Positions 1-8,674 of a DNA stretch of 64,000 bases are shown one piece after another (positions within the stretch are counted from its first letter, which is position 1; the number at the start of each line of letters is the position of its first letter). Location of the stretch: positions 1,291,638 to 1,355,637 of the forward strand of contig CAVPYY010000006.1 in assembly GCA_963710135.1 (NCBI GenBank), given 5' to 3'. Origin of the DNA: SG8-30 sp963710135 (GTDB lineage: Bacteria; Pseudomonadota; Gammaproteobacteria; Steroidobacterales; Steroidobacteraceae). The notes under the pieces were generated by a model, which saw nothing but the letters and a program-made list of their open reading frames with translations, did not search any database and had not been told where the DNA came from. The position numbers were made by a program, and so were the translations under genes.

Positions 1-2
1 CG

Positions 3-1037
3 CTGATCAAGCGAGACCTCAGGCCGGTGGTTCCCGATTCAGTAGCGCAGGCCCGCGAGTATCTCGCCGGAGCCGACGTGGTCTTCACCAACCTGGAGGG
101 AACCATTGCTCCGCCCGGCGCAGCGGTCACGCCGCGCTCGCCGACCGCTGCCTACGGGCCGATCGAGTTGCTCGATTGCCTGAAGGACATGGGCTTCAAC
201 ATGTTGTCCCTCGCAAACAACCATGCGTGGGATCTGCAGGCGCCTGGAATAGCGAGCACGCGAACTGCCGTAGCGGAAAAGGGCTTCGCCATGGCGGGCA
301 CCGGCGGGAACGTGGCCGAAGCGGCCGCCCCGGGCTATCTCGACACAGCGGCGGGACGCGTCGCACTCGTTGCCATGGCATCGGGATCGGTACAGCTCAC
401 CCCGGAGACCTGGGCCGGGCCGGAGAAGCCCGGCGTTAACTTCCTGCAGCTCCGTGACGACGGCACGCTGGACGTCGAGCAGAAGGACCGGATCCTCGGC
501 GCGGTGCGCGAAGCCGCCAGCAAGGCGACGCTGGTCGTGGTCTATCACCACAACCATTATTGGGGTGAGCGCACCGGCATGGACGGGCCGCCCGGACGGG
601 ATCGTCGCGTCAATCGCTTCGACACCCCCGCGTGGATGGAAGACTGGGCGCACGAAATCATCGACGCCGGCGCAAACATCTATGTCGTGCACGGCAATCC
701 CGCGCTGCACGGGGTCGAAATCTACAAGGGCCGCCTGATTCTCTACGGACTGGGCAACTACATCTTCCAGACCGGGAACAGCCTGGATCGATACGGTCCG
801 CTGGCCTGGCACAGCGCCGCGGTCGACTCGCAATTCGTCGAAGGCCGATTGACGGGGCTGCGCTTCACGCCACTGACGCTGGCGATGGACGGCGCAGCGC
901 GCGGTGCGCCCTACCTGGCACAGGGCGGGGAAGCCACGGCCATTCTCAGCCGGCTCGCAGCAGTTTCCGGCCGCTACGGCACGCAGATGCGCATTGAAGG
1001 CGACACCGCGGAGGTCATTCTCGAACCGGTTCAGTAG
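3..1037 (+). CDS. CapA family protein (5' end outside the window)
   Basis: This is the C-terminal part of a CapA/PgsA-like protein. The family is a metallophosphatase-like fold linked to poly-gamma-glutamate capsule synthesis or cell-envelope polymer handling. The reading frame is open to the left edge (LIKRDLRPVVPDSV precedes the first GTG at 27), so the true start is upstream. Visible family landmarks are 'FTNLEGTI', 'LANNHAWD' with the conserved Asn-His, 'YHHNHYWGE', 'VHGNPALHG' and 'GLGNYIFQTG' near the C-terminus. About 344 residues are visible, close to a full CapA catalytic domain. The substrate is unknown. No other capsule genes are nearby, so a capsule role is only inferred from the family name. 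Confidence 0.85.
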   Translation: MIKRDLRPVVPDSVAQAREYLAGADVVFTNLEGTIAPPGAAVTPRSPTAAYGPIELLDCLKDMGFNMLSLANNHAWDLQAPGIASTRTAVAEKGFAMAGTGGNVAEAAAPGYLDTAAGRVALVAMASGSVQLTPETWAGPEKPGVNFLQLRDDGTLDVEQKDRILGAVREAASKATLVVVYHHNHYWGERTGMDGPPGRDRRVNRFDTPAWMEDWAHEIIDAGANIYVVHGNPALHGVEIYKGRLILYGLGNYIFQTGNSLDRYGPLAWHSAAVDSQFVEGRLTGLRFTPLTLAMDGAARGAPYLAQGGEATAILSRLAAVSGRYGTQMRIEGDTAEVILEPVQ

Positions 1038-1051
1038 TCGATGGGAAGCAA

Positions 1052-1150
1052 TCAGGGCATCGCGAGCGCCCACAGCAGCCAGAGCACGCCGAAGCCGATG
1101 GCTGCGGCTTCGATGAGTTCGCCGAACCGTTCCAGACTGAGCGATTGCAT
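1052..1150 (-). CDS. small single-pass membrane peptide, 32 aa (candidate)
   Basis: A 32-codon ORF starts at ATG 1150 and ends at TGA 1052. It is preceded by a strong Shine-Dalgarno sequence, AGGAG, seven bases before the ATG. The peptide has a polar, acidic N-terminal third followed by a hydrophobic helix (residues about 15-31, including 'GFGVLWLLWALAM'), as expected of a single-pass inner-membrane peptide. It lies about 90 bases downstream of the BciB-like gene on the same strand and may belong to that transcript. I recognise no family. The support is the ribosome binding site, the composition and the position. Confidence 0.5.
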   Translation of the reverse strand: MQSLSLERFGELIEAAAIGFGVLWLLWALAMP

Positions 1151-1239
1151 GCCGCCACTCCTGATCACCTGAAGTGCGATCAGGCTAGCGGCGCCACTGG
1201 CTCAACCGGTGACCCACCTCGGCCAGGACATCGCGGGGG

Positions 1240-2511
1240 TTACGGGATCTGCCCGTTGGGCGGCCGGCCGGCGTCCTCGCCCTTGCGGACTTCGCCGTCC
1301 CCGGGCAGGTAGCCGTAACGCTTGACCAGCCGCCAGACGTGCTGCGGAATCATGCTCTTCATGCGCCGCGGCTGCTGGCGCCGGAGGTGCAGCACCGTCT
1401 CGACGGCCTTCATTTCCACCCGCGCGCGCGCGAATTCCAGCCCGCGTGGCCCGATCCGCGGCATCAGCCAGGCCACCAGGGGACGCAGCCAGGCCGGCAT
1501 CGAACGCAGCGGCAGGCCGCCCGCGGCCCGTTCGGTATTGCGGGCAAATCCAGTCACGGCGCCGCGGCGATTGCCGGCACTGCCCGGCGCTTCGGTCTTC
1601 AGCTCGCCAGCCAGCAAGGCCAGCAGCTCGGCGCCGCGTTCATTGCGTTCCAGCAGCCACTGCTCGCCCTGCCCGCCCATGTAGCCGACCGTTACGTCGG
1701 CCAGCACGTTGGTGTAGTCGACGCAGGTGCGACAGGTCAGCGGGAAGAAGTCGCCGGGCAGTTTCGAGATCGGCAGCTTCAGGAAAGGGATCTCCTGCAC
1801 CCTGCCGTCGTCGAAACGCAGCTCGACGTGATAGTCGGCCCGGAACTCGAGGTACTGGATGGTCTCGGGGGCATCGGATAGCAGCGCCAGGAAGTCGTGA
1901 AAGCGCTCCGTCGTCGTGTTGTCCGAGCAGGGCGTGCCGATTACGTAGAGGCGCTCGAAGCCAAGCTCGGCCTCGAGCGCGCGCAGCGCATAGACCTGGC
2001 AGGGGATGCCGATGATCGCCAGCCGGCGATAGCCGCGGGCACGCGCCGGCTCGAGCAGCGCCAGCAGCGGCGCGTACCCCATGCGCATGCCGCGGCAATG
2101 CGCCATGCCAGCCGGTTCGGTCACCAGCACCGGCAGCGGTCGCCAGCGGTCATCGGGATGCGGCGCAACCGCCAGCACGGCATCGACCGCATGAGTCTCC
2201 AGCAACCGCTCACCGAGGCGCGTGGCGATGCCGGTCCACTGCGCGCCGCTGCGCGGCGCCAGCAGGGACGCGCGCAGCATGCGGCGGAAGGGACCAAAGA
2301 ACAGCTCGTCCGGCCGGTCGGGATCGCGAGCGCGGCCGTGGACCTGCTGCTCCAGCGACGGATAGTCGGGACGAATGAATTGGCAGGCGCTGCCACAGCG
2401 GCCCGGCGCGCTGGAGCGGGAAATGCCGCAGTCCGTGCACAGGTCGCGCGGACGCGCCTCTGCGAAGACGGGTGCCCAAACACCCGGCGCCAACTGCAGG
2501 CCGTCACTCAT
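1240..2511 (-). CDS. BciB/FrhB-type coenzyme F420 hydrogenase/dehydrogenase beta-subunit family protein
   Basis: The 423-residue product resembles the FrhB family, and within it the BciB branch (ferredoxin-dependent 8-vinyl reductase of chlorophyllide synthesis). Landmarks are an N-terminal Cys cluster (C25, C28, C39, C43), 'CRGMRMGYAPLLALLE', 'IIGIPCQVYALRALE', 'VIGTPCSDNTTTERF' and the iron-sulfur segment 'CRTCVDYTNVLADVTVGYMG'. These fit an FAD plus [4Fe-4S] reductase. The start at 2511 (MSDG) is preferred over the upstream ATG at 2571 because a GGGGG stretch sits about 10 bases upstream and the added residues look non-coding. No other bacteriochlorophyll genes are in the window, so vinyl reductase activity is unproven. 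A different flavin/Fe-S reductase is possible. Confidence 0.75.
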   Translation of the reverse strand: MSDGLQLAPGVWAPVFAEARPRDLCTDCGISRSSAPGRCGSACQFIRPDYPSLEQQVHGRARDPDRPDELFFGPFRRMLRASLLAPRSGAQWTGIATRLGERLLETHAVDAVLAVAPHPDDRWRPLPVLVTEPAGMAHCRGMRMGYAPLLALLEPARARGYRRLAIIGIPCQVYALRALEAELGFERLYVIGTPCSDNTTTERFHDFLALLSDAPETIQYLEFRADYHVELRFDDGRVQEIPFLKLPISKLPGDFFPLTCRTCVDYTNVLADVTVGYMGGQGEQWLLERNERGAELLALLAGELKTEAPGSAGNRRGAVTGFARNTERAAGGLPLRSMPAWLRPLVAWLMPRIGPRGLEFARARVEMKAVETVLHLRRQQPRRMKSMIPQHVWRLVKRYGYLPGDGEVRKGEDAGRPPNGQIP

Positions 2512-2589
2512 CGGCCGAGCGCCCCCTGCCGCGCGGCGCCAGCCTTGGCCGTGCCGCAGGCCTTGCGGCACTGCGGGCGACGAGAGCCT

Positions 2590-2688
2590 CTAGTTGCCGT
2601 CGAAGTACTGCACCGCGAGCAGCAGTGGCGTGCCGATGAGGAACAGCAGGAAGGGGATGTTCAAGGCTATGGGAAGGAGGGAGTTCAT
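2590..2688 (-). CDS. small hydrophobic membrane peptide, 32 aa (candidate)
   Basis: A 32-codon ORF starts at ATG 2688 and ends at TAG 2590. It encodes an almost wholly hydrophobic peptide ('IALNIPFLLFLIGTPLLLAV' core) ending in polar residues, typical of a one-helix membrane peptide. It lies between the ATP-grasp gene and the BciB-like gene on the same strand, with gaps of about 100 and 78 bases. No clear Shine-Dalgarno sequence precedes the ATG, and an in-frame GTG eight codons upstream also lacks one, so the start is uncertain. The composition and operon-like position are the only support. Confidence 0.4.
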   Translation of the reverse strand: MNSLLPIALNIPFLLFLIGTPLLLAVQYFDGN

Positions 2689-2787
2689 GAGGACAAGGGG
2701 TCCGTTCACTAGATGCTGGCAGTTTCGCGGGCGGACGACTGCCCGCCATGGGGGCCAGCCACATGCCGCACGAATTTGCGAGGCACT

Positions 2788-3714
2788 TCACAGGGCCAAT
2801 AGCGCCTGCGCGTAGCGCGAGGCGGCCCCTGGCGCACAGGCGAAGAACAGCGACGGCTCGGTCAGCTCGACTTCGAGCACCACCGGCTCCCCTGCCGCGT
2901 CGCGAATCAGGTCGATGCGCGCATACGGCAGTGGGGCGAACGGCAGCGCCCGGTAGGCGGCGTCCGCCACGCGCCGTTCCGCGGCGTCCGGCTCGCGGGC
3001 GCTGATCTCTTCGGGCGCAAACAGCCCGCTGACCGGGCCCGCTCCGGCGCGCAGCAAGGGACCCTTGCGGGCGGCATGACTGTACTCGCCGCCAAGATAG
3101 ATCACCGCCGTCTCGCCGTAGCTGTCGACCGCCTCGAGATAGGGCTGCAGCAGCGCGGCGCGGCCGGCAGCGCCGAGCCGCGCCAGATGTTCGAGCGCCA
3201 CGGCCCGATCACCGCGGGCATAGCGGGCCGTGTCGCGCGAGCCCGCGCCGATCGCCGGCTTCACCACGAATTCCTGAAATACAACCGTCGAGGAGCCGTC
3301 GTCGACCCTCAGGAATCCGTCGAGCCCGGCGGCCGGGTCAGCGCCGGGCTCGACGAACCGCGTCGGCACGATCGCGACGCCCGCCGCGGCGAGTGCTTGC
3401 AGGTAGTGCTTGTCGGTATTCCAGCGGACCACCTCCGCAGCGTTCACCAGCCGGGTCAGCCCGGCACAGCGGCGCGTCCAGGCGAGAAACTCGGCGATCC
3501 GGTCGACGTAGTCCCAGGTGGAACGCAACACCGCCAACCGGTAGCGCTGCCACGCCACGGCCGGGTCGTCCCAGACGACCACGTCGGCGGCTGCGCCGCA
3601 CGCCGCCAGCGCCTCGAGCAAAGCGGGCATGTCCTCGTCGAGGGCCAGCGCCTCGCGCGCGCTGACCAGGGCGATCCTTGGCGCCGCCCCCTGGGGCCTG
3701 TCGACTTCGGACAT
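2788..3714 (-). CDS. ATP-grasp family protein (RimK/glutathione synthetase-like fold)
   Basis: The 308-residue product looks like a stand-alone ATP-grasp ligase. It begins with a Rossmann-like pre-ATP-grasp region ('RIALVSAREALALDEDMPALLEAL', with 'LRSTWDYVDR' typical of this subfamily). The ATP-grasp body follows with 'FVVKPAIGAGSRDTARY', 'LLQPYLEAVDSYGETAVIYLGG' and the metal-binding end 'YARIDLIRDAAGEPVVLEVELTEPSLFF' (the Glu and Asp residues there normally bind magnesium). The start at 3714 is chosen because the frame upstream is low-complexity and overlaps the divergent gene. The family joins a carboxylate to an amine using ATP. The substrates here are unknown. Confidence 0.8.
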   Translation of the reverse strand: MSEVDRPQGAAPRIALVSAREALALDEDMPALLEALAACGAAADVVVWDDPAVAWQRYRLAVLRSTWDYVDRIAEFLAWTRRCAGLTRLVNAAEVVRWNTDKHYLQALAAAGVAIVPTRFVEPGADPAAGLDGFLRVDDGSSTVVFQEFVVKPAIGAGSRDTARYARGDRAVALEHLARLGAAGRAALLQPYLEAVDSYGETAVIYLGGEYSHAARKGPLLRAGAGPVSGLFAPEEISAREPDAAERRVADAAYRALPFAPLPYARIDLIRDAAGEPVVLEVELTEPSLFFACAPGAASRYAQALLAL

Positions 3715-3755
3715 TTCGGGATCCTGCCGGCATCGGGAACCCGCATAATAATGCG

Positions 3756-4427
3756 GTGGACGCCCCGAACGAGCCTGTTTCCGACAGCCAGCCCGCCAAG
3801 CGCCCACAGACGCGCGCGGAGGAATTCGCCAACAGCCTGAGCCACGGCCTGGGATTCCTGCTCGCCGTGGCGGGCGCACCGGTGCTAATCGTCGCCGCCG
3901 TGCAGCGCGGCACCGTCGCCGACGTCGTTGCGGTCAGCGTGTTCGCCGCGGCGATGGCGCTGCTCTACCTGACCTCGGCGCTGTATCACGGCCTGCCGCA
4001 TGGCCCCGCTAAACGCTTCTTTCACCGCCTCGATCACATGGCGATCTACCTGCTGATCGCCGGCACCTACACACCGTTCACACTGGGCGTCCTGAAGGGC
4101 GCCTGGGGCTGGACCCTGTTCGGGCTGGTCTGGGGCCTGGCCGTGTTCGGGATCGTACTGAAGTCCATCGGGGGCCTGCGCCGGCACGGGCTATCGGTCG
4201 CGCTCTACGTGACCATGGGCTGGATCATCGTGGTGGCGGTCAAGCCCTTGTGGGACGCCCTGCCTCCCGCCGGCCTGCTGTGGCTCGTTGCCGGCGGCGT
4301 TGCCTATACCGCGGGTGTCGGCTTCTACGTCGCCAACAACCTGCGCTACTCGCATTTCGTCTGGCACCTGTTCGTGCTCACTGGCACCGGCTGCCACTTC
4401 TTCGCAGTGCTGCACTACTCGATCTGA
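3756..4427 (+). CDS. trhA: TrhA / hemolysin III family membrane protein (PAQR-like)
   Basis: The product is a seven-helix inner-membrane protein of the hemolysin III/PAQR family, implicated in membrane homeostasis. Diagnostic motifs are 'ANSLSHGLGFLLAV' at the first helix, 'SALYHGLPHG...FFHRLDHMAIYLLIAGTYTPF' split around the zinc-site Ser-His pair, and 'WHLFVLTGTGCHFFAVL' at the end with the final conserved His residues. The GTG at 3756 gives about 223 residues, the usual family length. The frame is open upstream to 3678, but that would overlap the divergent ATP-grasp gene. The intergenic space is only about 41 bases, so the two genes probably share promoter DNA. Confidence 0.88.
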   Translation: MDAPNEPVSDSQPAKRPQTRAEEFANSLSHGLGFLLAVAGAPVLIVAAVQRGTVADVVAVSVFAAAMALLYLTSALYHGLPHGPAKRFFHRLDHMAIYLLIAGTYTPFTLGVLKGAWGWTLFGLVWGLAVFGIVLKSIGGLRRHGLSVALYVTMGWIIVVAVKPLWDALPPAGLLWLVAGGVAYTAGVGFYVANNLRYSHFVWHLFVLTGTGCHFFAVLHYSI

Positions 4428-4561
4428 GCGGCCTGCGCGGCAGGCAACGCGGCAGTTTCTTCATCGTATAGCGCACCACCGAGTTGCGGTTGCAGATGCG
4501 CGCCATGAGCGATCCCCCTGTCGCCCAGGCGATCGTCCTGCTGCGATGTTATAAGTGAGCG

Positions 4562-5566
4562 ATGAGCCTGCTCAGGGCAGCGCGGTGGACGGAAATCGGC
4601 GGCATGCTGAGTGCCGGGATCGCGCTCGGACTGGCGTCGGGACTGGCAGGTGCCGACCCGCCCGCCGGGTCCGGGCCGCCATTGCCGGCGGTCCCCGCGT
4701 CGGTCGCGCAACCACCGCTCGTGCTGCCGGAAGTGGTGATCGCCGCACCGGAGCCGCGCTATGTCGCACCGACGCTGCGCGATCGCATCGGCCGCATCTG
4801 GGCGCCGGTCCTGATCGACGGGCGCGGCCCATTTCGTCTGGTGCTGGATACCGGCGCCAGCAGCTCGGCGATCACCCGGCAGGTCGCGGAGGCGCTGGAG
4901 CTGCCGATTGCGGAAGGCTCGGTGCGGCTGCGTGGCGTGACCGGCACGGCGATTGTCGACGGCGTCAAGGTGCAGCGGCTCGAGGTGGGAGAGCTGATCG
5001 TCGGCGGCACGACGCTGCCGGTCGTCGCCGACGCCTTTGGCGGCGCGCAGGGCGTGCTGGGCGCGGCGGGACTGGACGACAAGCGCATCACGATCGGCTT
5101 TCGCGCCGACCGGATCACCATCGCGCGATCCCATAGCCAGGTTGCCCCGCCCGGCTGGATGACGGTGCCTTTCCGCTACAGCCGCAAGAACGGCATGCGC
5201 GCCACGATCCGGATCGGCACGGTCACCGCCACCGCGCTGATCGACACCGGTGCTCAGCTGTCGGTGGGCAATCTCGCGCTGCGCGAGGCGCTGAAGCGGC
5301 GGCCAGCCAGGGACGACGAGTTGACCGAGGCGATCATCGGCGTGACCGAGGACATCCAATTGGGCACGAGGGTGCGGATCCCGGCGATCACGGCCGGCGA
5401 CATGATCGTCCGCGGCGCGCACATCGTCTTCTCGGACCTGCACATCTTCGATCACTGGCGCCTGGCGGACGAGCCGACACTACTGGTCGGCATGGACATC
5501 ATCGGGGTCCTGGACACGCTGGTGATCGACTACCGCCGGCGGGAGTTGCAGATTAAGCCGAGGTGA
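4562..5566 (+). CDS. secreted tandem retropepsin-like aspartic protease
   Basis: The 334-residue product has an N-terminal hydrophobic segment (about residues 12-30) consistent with a signal peptide or anchor. It then carries two copies of the retropepsin active-site motif: 'LDTGASSS' (Asp96) and 'IDTGAQLS' (Asp228). Each is followed by the hydrophobic flap and 'GVLG'/'VGMDIIG' pattern of this fold. Retroviral-type proteases are normally homodimers, so one chain with two active-site loops could form an internal dimer. It probably cleaves periplasmic or envelope proteins, but no substrate can be read from the context. ATG 4562 follows 'AAGTGAG' and leaves a good signal sequence. Confidence 0.82.
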   Translation: MSLLRAARWTEIGGMLSAGIALGLASGLAGADPPAGSGPPLPAVPASVAQPPLVLPEVVIAAPEPRYVAPTLRDRIGRIWAPVLIDGRGPFRLVLDTGASSSAITRQVAEALELPIAEGSVRLRGVTGTAIVDGVKVQRLEVGELIVGGTTLPVVADAFGGAQGVLGAAGLDDKRITIGFRADRITIARSHSQVAPPGWMTVPFRYSRKNGMRATIRIGTVTATALIDTGAQLSVGNLALREALKRRPARDDELTEAIIGVTEDIQLGTRVRIPAITAGDMIVRGAHIVFSDLHIFDHWRLADEPTLLVGMDIIGVLDTLVIDYRRRELQIKPR

Positions 5567-5658
5567 GTCGAACGATCTGCGCGAAGCGCATTGAGCCTGC
5601 CCCGCCACTCCACCACAATGCGCGTCTGGCCCCGCATCATCGGGGCGCCGAGACCGCC

Positions 5659-6589
5659 ATGGCGCAGCCGATTCTCTCCATCGAGGGCCTCACCAAGACC
5701 TACGCCTCGGGCTTCCAGGCGCTGAAGAACGTCAGCCTCGAGATCAATCGCGGCGAGATCTTCGCGCTGCTGGGCCCGAATGGCGCCGGCAAGACGACGC
5801 TCATCAGCATCGTCTGCGGCATCGTCACGCCCAGCAGCGGCCGGGTGCTGGCCGACGGCTTCGACGTGGTGCGCGACTACCGCGAGGCCCGCTCGCGCAT
5901 CGGGCTGGTGCCGCAGGAGCTGACCACCGACTCCTTCGAAACCGTGATGAACACCGCGCGCTTCAGCCGCGGCCTGTTCGGCAAACCGCCCGACCCCGCG
6001 CACATCGAGACACGTGCTCAGGGACCTGTCGCTGTGGGACAAGCGTGACGCCAAGATCATCACCCTGTCGGGCGGCATGAAGCGGCGAGTGATGATCGCC
6101 AAGGCGCTGAGCCATGAACCGGAGATCCTGTTCCTCGACGAGCCGACCGCCGGGGTCGACGTCGAGCTCAGGCGCGACATGTGGAAGATGGTGCAGCGGC
6201 TCAGGGAAAGCGGCGTGACCATCATCCTGACCACCCACTACATCGAGGAGGCCGAGGAGATGGCGGACCGGGTCGGCGTCATCAACCACGGCGAGCTGAT
6301 CCTGGTCGAGGAGAAGGCCGCCCTGATGCGCAAGCTGGGCAAGCGACAGCTGACGCTGCAGGTGCAGAGCCGGCTCGCGTCCATTCCGCCCGAACTCTCC
6401 GGCTATGCGCTCGAGCTCTCCGGGGACGGGCACGAGATCACCTACACCTTCGATGCCCACAGCGAGGACACGGGCATCGCGGCGCTGCTCAAGCGTCTCG
6501 GCGAACAGGGCATCGACTTCAAGGACCTGCGCACGGACCAGAGTTCGCTGGAGGAGATCTTCGTCAGCCTCGTCAAGGGCAGGCCATGA
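5659..6589 (+). pseudogene. ABC transporter ATP-binding protein, YadG-type, frameshifted at about 6010
   Basis: Two overlapping frames together make one complete ABC ATPase of about 309 residues, closely resembling E. coli YadG. The first frame (start ATG 5659) has Walker A 'GPNGAGKT' and the Q-loop 'VPQE'. It loses the frame after 'DPAHIE'. The second resumes at 'HVLRDLSLWDKRDAKI' and carries the signature 'LSGGMKRR', Walker B 'ILFLDEPTAGVD' and the H-loop 'TTHYIEEAE'. Removing one base near 6010 restores a continuous protein. The downstream permease is intact and overlaps the stop (ATGA), which argues for a sequencing error or very recent mutation. The partner would be the YadH-like permease, exporting an unknown substrate. 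Confidence 0.85.
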
Positions 6590-7347
6590 ACCCGCACGCC
6601 ATCAAGGCGATCTACGCTTTCGAACTCGGCCGCACCTGGCGCACGCTGATGCAGAGCATCGCCTCGCCGGTCATTTCCACCTCGCTCTACTTCGTGGTGT
6701 TCGGCGCGGCCATCGGCTCGCGCATGGCGGAGATCGACGGCGTGAGCTACGGCGCCTTCATCGTGCCGGGGCTCATCATGCTGGCGATCATGACCGAGAG
6801 CATTTCCAACGCTTCCTTCGGCATCTTCATGCCGCGTTACTCGGGCACCATCTACGAGGTGCTGTCCGCGCCGCTCTCCCCACTCGAGATAGTGATCGGC
6901 TACGTCGGCGCCGCCGCCACCAAGTCGGTCATCCTGGGACTCATCATCCTGGTCACGGCCCGGATCTTCGTCGACTTCAGCATCCTGCATCCGCTGTGGA
7001 TGATCGCCTTCCTGCTGCTGACTTCCGTCACGTTCTGTCTGTTCGGCTTCGTCGTGGGCATCTGGGCCGAGGGCTGGGAGCGTCTCACCATCGTTCCCGC
7101 GTTGATCGTGGCGCCCCTGGCGTTCCTCGGGGGCAGTTTCTACTCCATCAGCATGCTGCCGCCGCTGTGGCAGAAGATCACGCTGTTGAACCCGGTGGTC
7201 TATCTGGTGAGCGCGTTCCGCTGGAGTTTCTTCGGGACTTCCGATGTCAGCGTCGCGGTCAGCCTCGGCATGACGCTGCTGTTCCTGCTGATTTGCCTGG
7301 CGCTAATCTGGTGGATCTTCCGCACGGGCTACAAGCTCAAGGCGTGA
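6586..7347 (+). CDS. ABC-2 type transporter permease, YadH-like
   Basis: The 253-residue protein has six hydrophobic segments and the ABC-2 permease landmarks 'SPVISTSLYFVVFGAAIGSR', 'FIVPGLIMLAIM', 'LIVAPLAFLGGSFYSISMLPP' and 'LNPVVYLVSAFRWSF'. It strongly resembles E. coli YadH. The start ATG at 6586 overlaps the stop of the ATPase gene as ATGA, indicating translational coupling. The longer frame opening at 6181 is just the ATPase read out of frame. Together the pair would form a homodimeric exporter in the inner membrane. The substrate is not evident. Confidence 0.9.
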   Translation: MNPHAIKAIYAFELGRTWRTLMQSIASPVISTSLYFVVFGAAIGSRMAEIDGVSYGAFIVPGLIMLAIMTESISNASFGIFMPRYSGTIYEVLSAPLSPLEIVIGYVGAAATKSVILGLIILVTARIFVDFSILHPLWMIAFLLLTSVTFCLFGFVVGIWAEGWERLTIVPALIVAPLAFLGGSFYSISMLPPLWQKITLLNPVVYLVSAFRWSFFGTSDVSVAVSLGMTLLFLLICLALIWWIFRTGYKLKA

Positions 7348-7353
7348 TTCCGC

Positions 7354-8442
7354 TCAGGCAGGAGAGCGCAACGCGCCGCGCCTGCGCGGGAAGCCAACCA
7401 TGCTCTGCCGCTGCTCGTCCCACAGCTTCAGCCGCGCGCAGGCGAGACTCTGACGCAGGGTCAGGCGTGGCGCGCACTGCAGCAAACCACTCGACTCGAA
7501 GCAGTCGCGCAGGCGGTAGTTCGGCACGCGCACGTCGAGATGGTGGATGTGGTGATAGCCGATGTTGCCCGTGAACCAGTGCAGCACGCGCGGCAGATCG
7601 TAGAACGAGCTGCCCGACATGGCGGCGGCCTGGTGGCTCCACTGCGACTGCCTCGCCCAGTAGGCGTCGGCGAACTGGTGCTGCACGTAGAACAGCCAGA
7701 CGCCCATCGCCCCAGCGAGCAACATCGTCGGCAGGTGCACAAGCAGCACGACATGCCAGGCGAATATGGCCATCAGGACGGCAACGACCAGCAGGATCGA
7801 GAGGTTGTTCCACAGCACGCTGGCCCATTCCTTCTTCCAGCTGAGCGGCAGGTCGAACGGAAAACGGTGCTTGACCACGAACTGGTACAGCGGGCCGATG
7901 CCCAACAACACCGGCATGCTGCGATACAGCCGGTACGCCAGTCGGCCGCTCCATGACCGTGCCTGGTACTCGCGCACCGTCAGGGTCTCGATGTCGCCGA
8001 GGCCGCGCCGGTCGAGGTTGCCGGACGTGTTGTGATGGATGGCGTGGGTCTTCTTCCAGTACGCGAACGGAAACAGCGTCATCAGCCCCAGCACGGCGCC
8101 GACTACCCGGTTCAGGCGCTGGCTGGAGAAGAACGACCCGTGACCGCAGTCGTGCTGGATGATGAACAGGCGCACATACAAGCCGGCCGCCGGCAGCGCG
8201 AGCAGCAGCGACCAGCCGCTACTGCGCTGCAGCGTCAGCGCCATCGTGGCCCACAGCCCGACGAATGGCAGGAAGGTGGTCGCCAGCTGCCAGGCGGCCT
8301 TGCGATCGTCGGCCACGGCGTAGTGGCTGGTCAGGCGGCGTAACTCAGCAGGCGTCGCGCTCACGTCCATGGGGGTCACCGTCGGTCTCGTGGGCATGTG
8401 ATCGTTCCCGTCGGCCTGCCGGGCCCGGGCCAGCCGGTCCAT
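7354..8442 (-). CDS. membrane fatty acid desaturase (omega-6/delta-12 type)
   Basis: The 362-residue integral membrane protein has the three histidine boxes of di-iron fatty acyl desaturases: HDCGH (97-101), HAIHH (133-137) and HHIHH (297-301). Hydrophobic pairs of helices lie between them. The spacing and 'NTSGNLDRRGLGDI' after box 2 fit the DesB/omega-6 class. It would insert double bonds in membrane lipid acyl chains. The start at 8442 is supported by GGAG five bases upstream of the ATG. Downstream it runs tail to tail into the ABC permease with a six-base gap. The 232-base region upstream separates it from the divergent carrier gene and should hold both promoters. Confidence 0.88.
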   Translation of the reverse strand: MDRLARARQADGNDHMPTRPTVTPMDVSATPAELRRLTSHYAVADDRKAAWQLATTFLPFVGLWATMALTLQRSSGWSLLLALPAAGLYVRLFIIQHDCGHGSFFSSQRLNRVVGAVLGLMTLFPFAYWKKTHAIHHNTSGNLDRRGLGDIETLTVREYQARSWSGRLAYRLYRSMPVLLGIGPLYQFVVKHRFPFDLPLSWKKEWASVLWNNLSILLVVAVLMAIFAWHVVLLVHLPTMLLAGAMGVWLFYVQHQFADAYWARQSQWSHQAAAMSGSSFYDLPRVLHWFTGNIGYHHIHHLDVRVPNYRLRDCFESSGLLQCAPRLTLRQSLACARLKLWDEQRQSMVGFPRRRGALRSPA

Positions 8443-8674
8443 GGTAACTCCATAACAGTTCCTTATGGGCGGATGCCGTTTTGCGCATCGGATTGCGCAC
8501 TGCTGCGCAGCCTGTCTACGATCTGGCCGCGATGCGTTGGCGCCATCTCCCAGGCGAGGACCGATGTGCAACCACTATGGGAATCCGATGATTCCCGATT
8601 CGTCTTCCCGTGGCGCTGCCCCGGCCGTCGGCAGGCGTGGGTCCGTCCACTGCCCGGTCGGATCAAGGTGTTGA

